64,000 nt of DNA. It comes from Alentia gelatinosa. Lineage: Eukaryota > Annelida > Polychaeta > Phyllodocida > Polynoidae. A program made the translations under genes and the position numbers. The notes below the pieces were generated by a model that did not search any database, had not been told where the DNA came from, and saw only the letters and a program-made list of their open reading frames with translations. Numbering within the stretch: the first letter of the stretch is position 1; each line of letters begins with the position of its first letter. Positions 14,101 through 29,100 of the stretch are shown here, one piece after another. Location of the stretch: assembly GCA_950022655.1 (NCBI GenBank), contig OX465584.1, positions 29,857,469-29,921,468 on the forward strand, in the 5' to 3' direction.

Positions 14101-17100
14101 TCACTCTTGTCAGGGCGTTCTTCCTTGCGGTGTTCATGACATATGTACATACATGAATAACAAAGGGCACAATTACAAGATTTATAACCTGACACACATT
14201 GACATACAACAAGGAAAAAAGGTTGCTGATATGGGTCAAGGGGCCCGTTTAATAATCTAGGATCGTACATGAAGACCCTTTTCTGTACCTCGTACAAGGG
14301 TTGTCCTTTAATGATATTTAAGTTTGTTTGCTAAGACAGTCTTAGCCGTCCATAAAGTCATCCATAAGTGTTGAATAAAATTGAAAAATATCGTCTCTGG
14401 GTCTCCATGGCATGGAGAAAATGGTCTACCTGTACGATCCTAGATTATTAAAAGGGCCCCTGTATACCCAGCAAATGAGTTCTGTATCTATCTTTTCGGT
14501 GAAGTAAGAGGGGACCCCCCACCTACCACGATAGGCTACGACATGCTTCCCGATCGCTACGATTTGAAATAGCGAAACCGTGACCTATCGGGAGGTCCCC
14601 GAATCGTAGACCTCTGTCGTGATCCAATCGGTGAATCATACGCGCTGACCACGATATCTTCCCGATAGGCTACGATACCCAACGACAGGCTATGAAATTT
14701 CCAACATGTTGGAAATTATCTGGACCTCTACGATTGGCGTTTTTCATCGCAGCCTATCGTGAGCTGTCGTAAACGGAATCGCAGAAACCTGTTCCACCTA
14801 CCACGATTTTGCCAGACCTCACACTAGAATCGGAATGGTGTCGGGAAGGCCGTCATAAGGCCAATCGGGACCAGAATCGTGGTAGGTGGGGGCAGGCTTT
14901 AACACTAATTGTGGAGAACTGGGTTAGAATTAATGGCGACTCTACTACAACTACTCCCACGCCATATTTCTATACTTTCTTTACATCTATGCCACCTATT
15001 GGACTTTCTGGAAATTTGGACGTCACTCCTACACTGGAAACCAGAGCGATAGGGGTTAGTTGCCAAACTACGTCACTGCCTCCACTCACCTCGACTCGAG
15101 GAGGAAAGACGTTTTTTCACCCACCCACCCCCGCCTTTCAAAAACAGAAAAAGGGGTAATTCTTTAATATTTCTGATACTATATCATCAAATGTGTTCAC
15201 ATCTGTTCACCTTTCCAAACGAAATAAATCTTTAATTCTCTCCAGTCTGACTTTTGAACGGTCATTATGGCTCACGCTACTGACTAAGACGGACCCGGTT
15301 TATGGATATGAAAATTTGTTGAATATCCACAAGGAGAAAAGCTATTGAAATAAACGTCCTTAGGCAAGCCGGGGCAATTGCTCTGTAAAATATAATCAAA
15401 GCCCTAGTTGCCGAGAGAGGGAGACAAGGAGAGGAAAGTTATTGTTTGTAGGGTGGGTGGGAGGTTCCGAGCTGTCTGGCGTGCCGAGGGAGAGTGAGAC
15501 CGAGCACTCGGGGAGGCGGGTGAGCTGCACGCGGTCAGGGGTCACGTGGTACCCCCGGCACGCCGGAGAGGCCACACTGCACCACTAGAGCAACCTAAAC
15601 ACACTGCGACGCTCTGGTTTATTGTGCCGCAAAACCACACTGCGCCGCTCCGGTTTATTGTGTAGACTGGTTCCCTGCCCATATGAAATAAGGGGCAGGT
15701 AACGGGTTCCACAGGCACGACCTTCAGCCACGCTACTCTGTGCTTCAACTTTGGCTGGTGACCGCCTGTGACTAGCGGATACCCCGGGAACCAGCGTTGT
15801 GGTCTGGCTGGTATCCACCTGTCATACACCTAATTCCGCCGAGCCCTCTAGCCCTCTTTGTCTGGGAACCAGGAGGCGTTACCAATAATGCACCATAAAA
15901 ATGGAACCCGTTACCTGGTCTATAGCCTAACTAGGCCAGGCTTCCAGGCTATTTATTGTGCCGCAAAACCTGTTTCCCATAGGTTCCTCTAGGGGTGCAG
16001 GTTTTGCGGCACAATAAACCGGAGCGGCGCAGTGTGCGCAGAGGCCTGGTCACGTGGCGCGTCCTTAGCAACCAGGACCGGGCCCGCCCCGCTTTACCCC
16101 CAACCTGCCGCTTAGCGGTGATGCGAAGCGGGAAGGAAGACGTTTTCCTCCCATACTGCGAGGAGGTCACTTGGGGACCCCCTCGTGACCCTGCCATTTT
16201 CTTTACTCCCCAAAGGAAACAGAAACCCAAAAGGATAGCCGTCGTAGCAGAATAACTCCGGTTAACCTCGTTCTACATCAACGTAAAACAAAGGACAATG
16301 CTACAAAGACTACCAGGGCAAGAAAAGGGGAGAGCAGGTGTAGTGAATTTCCTCAGTAGATCACCTTTTTTTTTTATTCAGGTACGTAAGGAAATACATT
16401 TCACCCTGTAAGGGCGTTTTTACAAGTAAATCCATAACAGGAAGCCAAGATACAGATGTTACAGGTACAAGGTACAGGACAAAACAGATAGAAGAAATAG
16501 AGTTTGGTAGATTGTACTAAACAATCATTCAACAAATATAGTTTAGATTACAACCAATGCCAGCTACCCACTACTAAAACCACTATCTCACCAAGTTGTG
16601 GGGTTATTTAACAGGAACTCCTTTATAAATATCCTGTAGTATGAGTTGTCATTCAACATTTGTATGTTGTGAGGTATTAAGTTCCATACCTTAATACCCT
16701 GATACAAAGGGGAACAGGTGTATTTTTCTAGCCGTGGTTTCTCAACATGCAAGACTATTTTTGTTTGTGCACGAGTTATTCTTGTTTGAGTTCTTACGTT
16801 GTTTGGGTCATTTGACCACTGCTTGATCAGCATCAATAGTTGAACCATCCATCTATAGTTCAGTTGTCTAACTTGCGCCTGCCTTTGTCCACATCGCCAT
16901 CACCCCCAACCACGCAACGACGCACTAGCCGGCCGGGGTAGTAGAACGGCACTACCTCCTTCCTACCAACGAACATACTCGTTCGTACCCACGATGGCCG
17001 TAATAAAGCACTTACTTTTACACTCGCCGCCGACGTACTTCCGTCCCGGACAGCTATTACAAGACACTTCCGTATTCAGTTCTACGGCGTTGGTGGCGAG

Positions 17101-20100
17101 GCCCTCACACCCTAAAACAGACGGATACAGACGTGTTACTAAACTGGGTATATATAATCATTCCCTGTAGTGTAATGCCATAACATGTAACACAAAGTGA
17201 AATACGAAATATCATGCTACATTACTACTGCGGAATACTGCCACAACAGGAAGTGGAGCTCTTATGTATATGCTATACATTGGGGTTTCCCTCGAGAAGC
17301 AAGATAACGTGTAAATCTGTCGGCCGCCCACACCATCTCCGCTTTGCTGGGACTTGGTACAAAGCGCTTCCTCTGGTTGCCACAGTATAGCTAATTGCAA
17401 ATCTTGATGAGTGAACTAAAGTATTGTAGTGGTTACCGGCTATTAACACTGAGGCCACGACATTCGTTTAGATAATATCCAGGGGCTGTTGAATAAACTA
17501 CGAACGAGAAAAAGTCTCCCAGAATCGTACTTGGGGCCATAGTGTTGTATAAAATAATATGCTGTAAACAGAATTTAGTTTGACAATAAGAGTAATCTAA
17601 ACTTCTTACAAGGTGTTGTATACACATGCGTTCATCTAGATGATATCTTCTGACTTGTCATACAACACTAAATGGAAAAGAATCGTCCAAGATGCCGTTT
17701 ATCGTTGGAGTTATCGTATCGTTCAGCCCAGCACCAGAAACGAACGAACGTTATTCTACAGCCCCCAGTTTGCCGGTTGATGTATAGTGTTGGCGAGGCA
17801 AAGAATCCTGAAGCTCAATCCTTGGCAAACGAAGCTTAACCGAGAGAGTACAGAAGTTCAAACAATGAGAACCCAAGATGTGTCTTAGATTGCTGTCATG
17901 ATCCTAGGAGGATTCTTCTGCTAGGACCAAAACTTGTTAAACGGTGCCCTGTCTCCCTAATTGATTCTCATCAAAGGGTTAACCAGATCCAGTTGGAAAT
18001 ATCAACTTACTGATGCAGTTCCTCATGGTACTAGACCAAACAAAGCCACCCGCGCAGGTGGAACAGGTGTTGGGATCTGTGCAGCTTTTACAACCCTCGG
18101 GACATCCTGAAAAAAACCAATAAAACACAGCTAAATATCCAACAGTCTTGCTTCAATTCTAGGGATAGGAAAAGCCCAAATGTTGCAAAGTAGTTTTATT
18201 TCTTGTCCATAATTTCTAAGATTTGAGCTACTCCAAGTCTTCCTTTAGGCAAGGTAGGGGGGAGGAACGGGTGCATTTACAGTTCTAGCAGCCATCTATT
18301 CATTTACAGTTCTCTCTCATGGCCTCTTTGCCCTTTTAAACAAGCATCCCTCAGCTTCATACCAAGAAACATAGCTGATCTCTCGTATTTTGTAGTTATG
18401 TGTCTCCACACTTTATATTCAAGTGTTGTATAGCTTCTTGTCCTTTGTTTGTGACCAAGGGAGTCTCATTTTTAGATAAATTAATTTCTTCTAATGCATT
18501 AGCTATACGATTTATGTGGTGGATTATCAAACCCATCTAATTATGCCACTGAAATCTGCTCTTAGACCCGCACAAATATCTTATATGCAGATATATTGTT
18601 TTCAGATGTTTTAAACTTATTTGATCATAGCGTACTTATACAGGTGCTACTGGGAGTGACGTAGTACCGGACGGTAGAGAAGTATCCAGTGCAAGCTGCG
18701 CATTCCACAGCAGTCTTCAGTCCGGTGAGACAGGTCTTAGCTGCCATCTCTGCAACACACAGTCATAAACAATAACAATATAAACATAGTCAAATGCTAG
18801 AGGGAATTTAATGAAGATTAGTGACAAATATATACACGTTTCTTTTGATGAAAATACTCAACGAGCTCACAGAGCGAGTTGAATATTTCTATCAAAAGAA
18901 GCGATGGATCCGACGACGTCGGGACGAGGTAAGTTTCACATGTATTATTTACATAGAAATGTAGATGATTGATTAAATATCTACCAAACATGACGATGGT
19001 GAAGCAGAGTATGCTGGGAGTTCCTAAGGATGTGAAGACAGGTTCAAAGTATTTTATCCACCCCATCGTACTACGCTGGGAAGGATAAGATATCAAAGCA
19101 ATAGCAGAGGTTGCTATCTGCAGGACTTTCCAGCATAAGTATATAATAATGTATAACCCTTAGGCATATCATCTTAGTTTATATCCTGTTATGATCACTT
19201 ACCCTATTGTATGTAGATATTATGTGTGATGATCGAATGTCTAAACCGTTCAAGTTCACAATGAAAATAAAAACCTGCAGTACCAGATTATCAATTTGCA
19301 CACTTCTTACGTGTGAACCTTTTTTTAAAGTCATACATTACGAAACTTCATATGGACAGAGTATTTTACGTTTGTTGAAGAACAATGGGAAAATGGTTCT
19401 TGGCATTCACAAGATATGATTATATATATGTAATGACGAACAAAATGGGGGAAACATCGCGTTAATGACTCCCGCATTAATGACTAACGCAGGAGAGAGA
19501 GATGTTTTATCAGAATCCTGGCGGAATTAGAAGTAATCTATAAGTAATTGAATAGTCCTCAAAAGTATATGGAATCTCTGACACCTTGGTTGCCTGGCTG
19601 ACCAATTATTTAGTTAACCGCAAGCAGGTGTGCTTTTCAATGGTGTTGTTTCAAACATTATTGATGTTGACGTAGGAGCCCCACAGGGGTCCGTCTTGGG
19701 GCCCAAGTTGTTCAACATATATGTTAATGATATGATAAATGACCTGCCAGAGTGTGACGCGCTGCAATATGCAGATGACTTGGTGGTATTCACCAGCGGA
19801 CGAATTGAAGGGGAAGTTGTCAATAAGCTGCAGTGTGGATCTGATCACGTTATGTAATGGTGCAGACGCAACGCTATGACCATCAACACTAGCAAAACTA
19901 AGACCTGTTGGTTTGCGACATCCCCCAAGTTGAGACATCTTTCTCCGCTAAAAATCGCTTTTGGCAATGAAACACTGCCGTTTGTAACCGCGTATAGGTA
20001 CATTGGTTTAGTACTTGATAGTCAACTGAAGTTGCACACACATCTGCATGAAATCGCCAGAAATGTGAGCTCCAAAATATTCCGGCTGAGTAAAATTAGA

Positions 20101-23100
20101 TCATGCTTGTCGAAAGATAAAGCTAGAACCCTTTACCTGACCACTATAAGGCCAGTGATGGAATACTGCGGGTATCTCTACGACGGGGCCGCGCAAAAAG
20201 ACATCGATAAATTGCAGAAACTGCAGAATAGAGCGCTAAGGATAGTCCTTTAGCAATATAAGGGCAGAACACCTATTGCTAAGTTGCATGAGTTAAGCAA
20301 AGTTAGGAAGCTGGAGTTCAGGCGGAAAAGGCAACTGCTTACTATTATGTATAAATTATCGCGAGACCCCTCAGAATAAGATGAGAGACCAAGATGTACA
20401 AGGAGTGATGAAAAGATTAAGTTTGTTGAAAGGCGGTTTCGAAGCAACTCATACAAGAACCCACAGAGTAATTCTGCAGTCAAACTCGGTGGAGTACGGA
20501 CCAAGCTATTTTCATCTCGTGGGTTTCCTTTTAAATATTCATTTCTCCTCATTCTAGCTTTGAATACGCTTAAGACGGTTTGAATATTGAGACGTAAGCA
20601 ATATGCGAGTGATGGTAGAATCGGCATGGTGTTGCCATATTTAGGTTCAGACCACATCATTTTAGTCATTGTTGGTACCATGTAGATTAGGCCACACATA
20701 AAGATGTTTCATAATTATAAATACACCACAAACCTATGCAGCTGCCTCCGTTCTCGTAGTAGCCATCGCATTTCCCGCATCTGTTTGGATTTGTCTTGTC
20801 CGCATTGGTGCACACGTGTGGATCAAATTCTGCAACAAAAGACATGAAGGGTCTTTATATTCCTATACATTTTCATATATTTCAGTTCGGATTCACGTGA
20901 CAGGGGTAAGTTTCTTTGTGATTTACTACTATTCTATTGCTCAATACACCCATTGAAATATGACATGTAAGAGTCAATCAGGCAAATGATTGTCCAAAAA
21001 GATGGGCTGGACCAGAACTTATACACATGTGTACCTACTGTTTTTAAAAGGCAGAATTGACATTGTTATAGAAGGTCTCTGTTTGTATTATTGAGTTGAT
21101 TCTATTTAATAATGATAGCCTTTTAACTAGCTATAGAGGTGAAGCTGGCAGGCACAAGACTTGACTTCATCGCATATTAGTTGTAATATGCGATGCTGCA
21201 GAGGAATAACTTACGCAAAACAGGCGCACAACAGAAAATAGGTTTGATCATTCTGATTTGGTGGTACATCACCATTTCATTTGATTAAGCAGTGAAGGGG
21301 GTGCGCCATCAGGCCGAATTCTCACCCGATCGATTATTTGTGGGCCTTTAAGAGGAAGGTCGCTTATTGTAATGTATTCAATTCTAATGATAATAGTTTA
21401 ATAAATGTCCATTATCAAAGACTTGAGAAACTCTAGGGCATCCGATAAGAATCGGCGAGTGTCTGGCTACCACATCGGTGGCAGTCGGTCCAATGGAACA
21501 CCCCCTTTATAAAGGTAACAAAAAGTATCTCGTAATGATATATTTCCTATATTTGTATTACGCATAACTTACATACCTTTTTTTCGGATTGATTACTAAC
21601 CTTTGCAGACAGTGTCCCAATACCTGTTTGGGCAAGCATTACATTCCACTTGAATCATCAGTTCTAAAGCCTTGGTGCAGTCAACCTCTGTGGAGCAAAA
21701 GATCAGGATACAAATATAGGTATCTTTCTTATTAATGAATTCAGATAACATTAACTATGTGACATGAAAAAAAATTGGTGAGTCAGTAAAACAGATAAAG
21801 TGATCAATATTATGGAGACAAATTTCTTCGGTGTCCATGTTTTTCACTTTTTATGATACAAAAATAATGTATCTTGATGGTAAAGCTGGATATTCGCGGG
21901 AATGACGAATCATGTAACAAGCTGCAATGCCTAATAGATAATAAATGAATTTCTATCATAGTTAGATTATATGTGCTCATTAGATAAATAAATCGATACG
22001 CACTGGAACATTTAGTTGTCTCAAGTCCTTCAAAGGTTGCTGCCGTTTGAGTTGTGCAGCCGATTCCGACATCTGAAATCATCGGCACATTTAGTTTAGT
22101 ATGACATTAGAATAAAATCTAGAAATAATATGAAGAAGGTTGAGTTCACGCTGTAGACGATTATACCTCCTCTCGCCCTTTTTTCTATTGGTATTTAAGC
22201 AAATAAAAGATATCCAAATCCATTTATGCGATTTTCGATAAGTAAATGATTGTCCCAAGGAAAGGCCGTCATCCCGAAGATTTGATGATAATTACTCACT
22301 TTAATCGAGATCTATGATGATATTAATGCCAATGTCTCATGTTGAAAAAAAATGAAACTTTAAATATTTATGTATTTACATTTTCTCCCAGACGTTCACC
22401 TTATAAATGCCATTACTAAGCCCCTCTTTTTCATATAGTGAGCACTACATCCACCCTCAACTCCGTTAAGATAATGACATTGATAACGACATGATTTAAA
22501 TCTAAGCTGACTTACCTGGAGCAGTTGAACCACTTACAACTGAAATATCAGAACGATTGTTCCTTTTAGCATTTCAGTGCATTCACAAATACGTTCAAGG
22601 CATTGATATTTCAAGCCAGGTGCTACATTATTTTACTGCCAAATCACTTCCGTCTTAATGTCACATATCCAAAGGCTAAAGCTAATACATAGAGAACACG
22701 ACTATCGGACTTGTGGATAGTGTTGCTTTGTAATGTGAAAATGACATCCGTTCACTAAAGCAGATAATTAGCACAAATGAATCTCATAAGATATTTAGGA
22801 TGAGTGAAAGAAGAAGGTAGTTTACCATTGCACGACCCCCCACTCCATGCGGTTTTCTTTGAGCGACATATTTTGCACTGAATTTCGTCGTTGACATCAG
22901 TTGAGGTACAAGTCTTACCTTTTAAAAGAGAAAGATAGAGAGAGCAAAATTCAATTGAAGGTACATATGATGTAGGTTCCCATAACTTTGTAGCATAATT
23001 TTGTCCTGGGTGTTGTCTCCAATCTTTTAGTCAGGATGGATTCCTTTATCGTTGAATAAACCTACAACCACCTGGTCATGGAAAATGTCTTTCTTGTTGA

Positions 23101-26100
23101 TAAAGCGATACTCAGTAATTTTTCATAAACCCCAACCAGTGTCCTTACCAAAGAATTGCTGATTATTACAATATCAATATAGAATTAGACTATATTTGAG
23201 GACCAAGCAAAGGTTATGACATCTCCTTAGATTTTCTAGACTTAGCAGAGTTTCAAACGACTTAGGAGAAGTTTAAGAACGGGTTTGCGGACAAGTGAGA
23301 GTTAAATGGTTGATTTATACAACAATATGTCGTTTCCTAGAGGTACTCGTATCCTTGGACCATCATATCTCTAGAACCAAAAGGCTTATCGCCAAAGTCC
23401 ATGACTATCGGAAGACAATTTCTACGATATATCCTGGAATATTTAGTAGAAACCGAACGAGAGTTAGACTTGACAATGTTTATGCCACAATGGGCAGGTC
23501 GTGTAGTGAGGAATAGACCTGCCCAGAGTGGCATAGACACTGACAAGTCTAACTCGAGTTCGGTTTCGTATTTATGCTACCCCGTCTCTGCTTTTGTATT
23601 ACTAAAAGATACATCCTGCTCTCTGATTGGTCAATGTTATTACTCTAGTGGCATAAAAAACACTTTATGTCACGTTCTGCCACATAAAATTTGCCTATGT
23701 TAAGTCTATGGCGGATTTTTATAAGGGGTAGGATAAAAAACGGTTCCCATTTGTCTGGGAAACAACAGCATAATATTCCTTGCTGGCCTCAGTGTTTTGT
23801 TGCTGTTATCAGAAGGCTTACTGCTGATATTCCGTGCAATATCAGCAGTCAATAGAAATTTAACTGGGAGTTATCTCAGTTGTGACCCTTGACCTTGAGA
23901 AGAATGTACACAAAATGTATTTTTACACCCTATAACTGTCTACTCAAGAACTTCCAATGGTGCATGGTGTACTTCAGTCGTTTTGATGATGGGTGTCACG
24001 AGAAATACTGTTGTGACCTCTCAAATGCTGTAACACTATCTCCCTGCTCATGGATACATGCATCCACATTTAAATATATGTTGCTATATAATAGTTTTAT
24101 ATAGTTTTATGTGGTCAAAAGTATTGTGATCTGCGTAGTATATGGATAGGCTACGACTCCATAACATAAGATTACTATTAAATGTATTTGGTACTAATAA
24201 ATTTTTAAAAAATACTCACTTATGCAGACCCCATTGATGGTTTTGCCTCCTGTATACCAGACATATCCACACTCTTCGCACAATTCTGACAGAGTGATAG
24301 TATCGGCAGCAAGGCATGGCGTAGGTAAAGCTGAAAGATATACAAAAATATTAACCCACAAGTATATCTCCAGAAGCTGTACTTATCGGAAAAGGAAAGC
24401 ATTTTTAGATACTTTATTTATACTGAGGAGGTTCATCGATGGTGTAGACCGTTTTGAGACTACCTCTCAGGGTTGGCCGAGTTACATGGTTTCACTTTTT
24501 ATTTAAACAATAAAGAAGCAATTTTTACTATGAAGAGATATGGTACGATCAGGTTTCGAACCTCAGGTATTAATGAACCGTCAAGTATTGTTCTTTTTAA
24601 AGCAGTTCACAAGTTGTGTTCATGTGTAAATGTCCATGGCGTGGAAGTCGTCTGCCTCAAACCGTTGCCATCAACAATTTTAGAGTAATTGCCTATCTTC
24701 ACATCATACTAAGAATAGTGAACTACAAATAAACGAAGTTCCATACAACGATTAAGTTGTTACTAAATAATAAACATCTAATGAGGTGTTAAACATACTC
24801 AGGTAATACAATCTCAAGAATAGGCTGTACATGCACAGGGAAGTAGTATGGCCCTCAAAACAGTAAGATAAGAGCAAACCAGTTTTGGCATAACACCCAT
24901 TTCTTTTGATGTAATATAAAAGGATTGAATATTGAATAGCATATTGATAGAATGGTTATTGAGCATTGAGCATGCTCAGATACGCTGGTTAGGGAGGTGT
25001 TATAGACTCTCAGTGTGCTGCAAACGTTATCGTTTCACTCTCTTTGGGCCAACTCTGGGAAGGGTTGGCTAGTTGCAAAAAGGGTTACGCAAATAGTTTG
25101 CTGATTGGGTAAGCCAAAACCCTTAATTTTAATCATTCCATGCTCATTCATTGATAATTGATATATCATTTATTCTAGTATATTACAAAAAATGGTATTT
25201 ATAAGTGGAGGGCAAGGTGAGGCTAAAGATTGCAGATTTTGACAAAGGCATATTGTAAGATTGTCTCCCGTGATGGTTAAAGACACTATTACTTGCAAAT
25301 ATCCCAATGATAGAAAGTAATGGGAGGATTAAACCTTGAAACAGAAACCTAAATCTACAATAATAATATCTACAAGATTTGCAACAAAGTTAAATATACG
25401 GTGGTGTATCACAGATACACATGGGTACCAAATATAGACCTAAATATGACACTTCCTGGTCACCATACCAATATCAGATCATGTATTGTGGTGTAGTTTA
25501 AACCTCTCCTCCTCCCTCTATGGAGGTTAAGATGTTACCTGTGCATGTCGAACCGGAGGCCACGTAGAAACCTGGGCATCCTTTACATTGAGCTATGGTC
25601 AACGCGTCCGTACAGTCAGTCCCCACGTTAGTTGCTAAAATGAATAAATCACATCCAATGAATGCATTTCTTTGCACATTTTTCTTCATTTTCTTTTCTG
25701 TTCTTTTCTCGCCGATTATTCCCACTTTTTAAACTCATTTGCATACCTCCATAGGCAGTTGTTACGTGCAATTTGCTACCACAGGGAGATTTTAAACCAC
25801 CTTGGAAAGCCTGAATAGGTAATGTCCGCCCTTTTTGAATTCCCTGATCGTAGTTTTTGCTACGTGTCAACCTGGGGCAGTAAACGTCAACCACAGGGCA
25901 GTATACGCAAATTATTCCACCCCAATCAGCGTTATGTAATCATAGAGTGTTCGCTTATAGGTATATAGATATAAGAGCTTTGCTCTTCTTTAATAGAATT
26001 TTCCGTGAAGGACTATCCATATTTCATGTGTTTAGTTTATTTTATCACTATCTTTTTTTCACTAAGGTATATCACATTTATATCCATTCCAGCTTTTCTA

Positions 26101-29100
26101 CAATAGCTATGGACTATTGAAATAGATACATATATCATATGCCAATCGTCTACATGGCTGCTCATTAGAAAGATAATGCAAATGGAAACTATGAGTGGTT
26201 GATACGTAGTAATATACAGGCGATAGCGATTGTGTTACACCGTCAACGAAAAGTGGTTCACGAAGGCGACTGGTCACAAAACATTTTATGGATTTGAGGC
26301 GGGAAAATTTGGAATCCGTGATTGATATATCTGGGTTCTGACAGTTAAGACACAATGGTCAGTGGTTTACCGCAGCCGCATACATTTTCAATAAGACTTT
26401 GTAATAGATGAAAGATAAAGAGTAATTCTCACTTGCGAATATTTCATTGCAGGTGTCACTGTCCCAGTAGAGGAGTGTGCTATCGCTGTTAGCGACTCGT
26501 AGCCTGTTGCAGGCCCAACAGTCTTCTTCTGACTTGATGAGTGACAGGACACTGCACTGAACAGCTGACAAGTAAACAGATTAGATGTAAAACTGCTTTC
26601 AATAACACTAGGTTGGTTTAAGTTAGACCACGAGGATATGATTCTTCAAGCGTTCTTTGTTGTTATACCTAAAACTAGTTGCCACAGACTTTAAGAAACT
26701 TACTTTCAAAGGCCTGAATCCGGAGAGACACCAAGCGAGAAACGCAGCGATTTCGGGAATCGCTAACACAAAATGTCGTGTACGTGAGCTATTATCTCAC
26801 TTCCCACCTGATTATTGTTTCGAGACGCTAATTGTCGTTCGGAGATATTATTATGAAATGATACTTTATATACATTCCATTTTGTATTGGCGATTCCGGA
26901 CACCGCTGCCTTGACTCGCTTGGTGTGCCCCTACCTTTAGATATAATATAATTGAAAACTAACATCACGACACTGGCATTTCATAGCATGCTTAAAGAGA
27001 GGGCAGAATGAGACTCTTTTTCCGCAGCTAGTTTTGTCGGTACTTTGCCACAGTCGATATATCTATGTCTGTACTGACTCAAATCTCTTAGTAATAAAAC
27101 ACATGTTAGACATCTAGTTTGATGATTATGTATTAGAAATAAGACATACCAACACAGGTTCCTTGGGCTTCATTCCATTTTCGGCCCTGACAGTAGTTGC
27201 ACCTATCCTCATTTGCCAAGGATCCAGAACACACCACCTCTAAATGATCGGATTGAGATGATTTTTATATATGTTTGAGATAAAGAAAGTTAAGAAGTAT
27301 CATTTGTGATTTTTATCATAACCCTTATTGCACCAAGAGGAAACCTGACATTAATGAAAAGGAAATGTAGAAATTTAACTGTGTTTTAGGCAGGGGTTTA
27401 TCAATAGGTTTAGATGTGTTGATGCCTTAAGGCATCACCCGTCCTTAAAGCGTTAAATGGCACAGAAGGACATTTCAAGTCTCCGTCCTTCTCCCTGTCC
27501 TGTCAAAGGACAATCCACTTCCATTTACCGTTTATCATCCTATGGCAGTCCTCGGACTAGAATATGACAGTCCTAGGAGAATCCTTTCATATATTAAACG
27601 GCCCCAGGTTATTTGAGACATTAAACATACCACAATTGCCAAAAATTCAAATACACGTTCATAATTGGTGGTAATATATACAGTAACCAGTGAGAGTGCT
27701 CTATATAATTTGTATTGGGATCTGGTCTATAGTCATGACATTGATAAAAGTTTACATACTGAGACAGTTCAGATGAGGAACATATCCAATAGTACAGCCA
27801 GTCGGACAGGCAGTTTCCGAACCTGGTAGAGAGTCGCACTCTGCAATATAATAAGACTATAAGAAAACTCTATTCCTTTGGTTGAATTATTACTCGTGAC
27901 CCCGGACGTTTGTTATGAGGTTGATAGACCGAGTTTTTAACGTCCGAGGGCCACGGGTGAGAGAGGATCCGGCTGGGAGGAACGTTTAGTTGCGTGCAAG
28001 GGAGCTCATGAATGTGTTTTATCAAATACATAGATGGGAAAATTATACTCAATCAAAACTTAAAAATTGCTAAAATGACAGCTACTGCTGTAAAGTATAA
28101 TAAAGTATCAATAGCTTTTTATTGATCAAGGAAATCAGGAATGTAATATCTCCCTCTAAATTGGTAGTGTAATTACAGTAGCTTTTTCAAAGATGTGATA
28201 ACTGTTATCTTGTGTATAAGGAAGAAAATGGAGGAGGGTGATTAAGAAAGAGTGTAATGATACCTTTTTTGGAGGGGGGGGAGTATTCCAAATGTGTGAT
28301 AAAGTGTGACATTGGGGTAGGGGATCCTAAAAAGGTTTAATATGAATTATGGAAAGCCCCTAACTCCGTGGGCATTTAACATAGAGACTCGAGATAAAGA
28401 GTGGTGGAAAACTGAAGATATCCAAAATACAGCCTGTGAGTCTATATTTTATGTGTATATGCTGTATCTCGATGTTTTACATGCCTCTGTTCATGCTAAC
28501 TGGCCACTTAACTAGATATTGCGGTAATTGAAGTGATATCCTCTCTCTATCCGCCATTCTATCTCCCATATTTTATATCACGTGACCTACGATTTCCTAC
28601 ATCCTTGCCGCATCTTATTATTACATGTCTAAAAGATGTAGGTATTAATAAAGAAACCAACAAGTTCTGATCATATATGTATTCATTCTCCATAAGTCTT
28701 ATGCAGAGTTATATGAATAAGCCGACAGCTGAGTGAATACAACATAGCGTTCAAAAGAGTTGGAGAAAGACTCCTCTGACCAAAGCGAGTTGCTTTTTGT
28801 ATTTATCTCACACACTGAAAGAATAGACGACACACAGGATATAGACCACGGAGAATGGAGTGTGATACTTGAAGGCCACGGAGAACGAGTTCCCAATGTT
28901 AAGTCTATGAGACAGAAATACCAGCGGTGAGATAAATAATATCCTTTATTATAGTACTTTTGTAGACATAAAGGATATTGTAGGTCAGCCTTGATGCACA
29001 CTTGCGAAATGAATAAATTATATTTGAGTTTGCTCCACATCTCAAATTTTTTCCCAATCAGTATCTCTTTGTAGATTAACCTCTCCAAGTAGGACCTCTA

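Noticed and set aside
14809..15159. 116-residue plus-strand ORF
   Set aside because: It starts inside an inverted-repeat element and has no domain or coding bias that I can see.
24548..24570. Pol III B-box-like GGTTTCGAACCTC
   Set aside because: There is no A box at the right distance and no tRNA fold, so it is not called as a tRNA or SINE.
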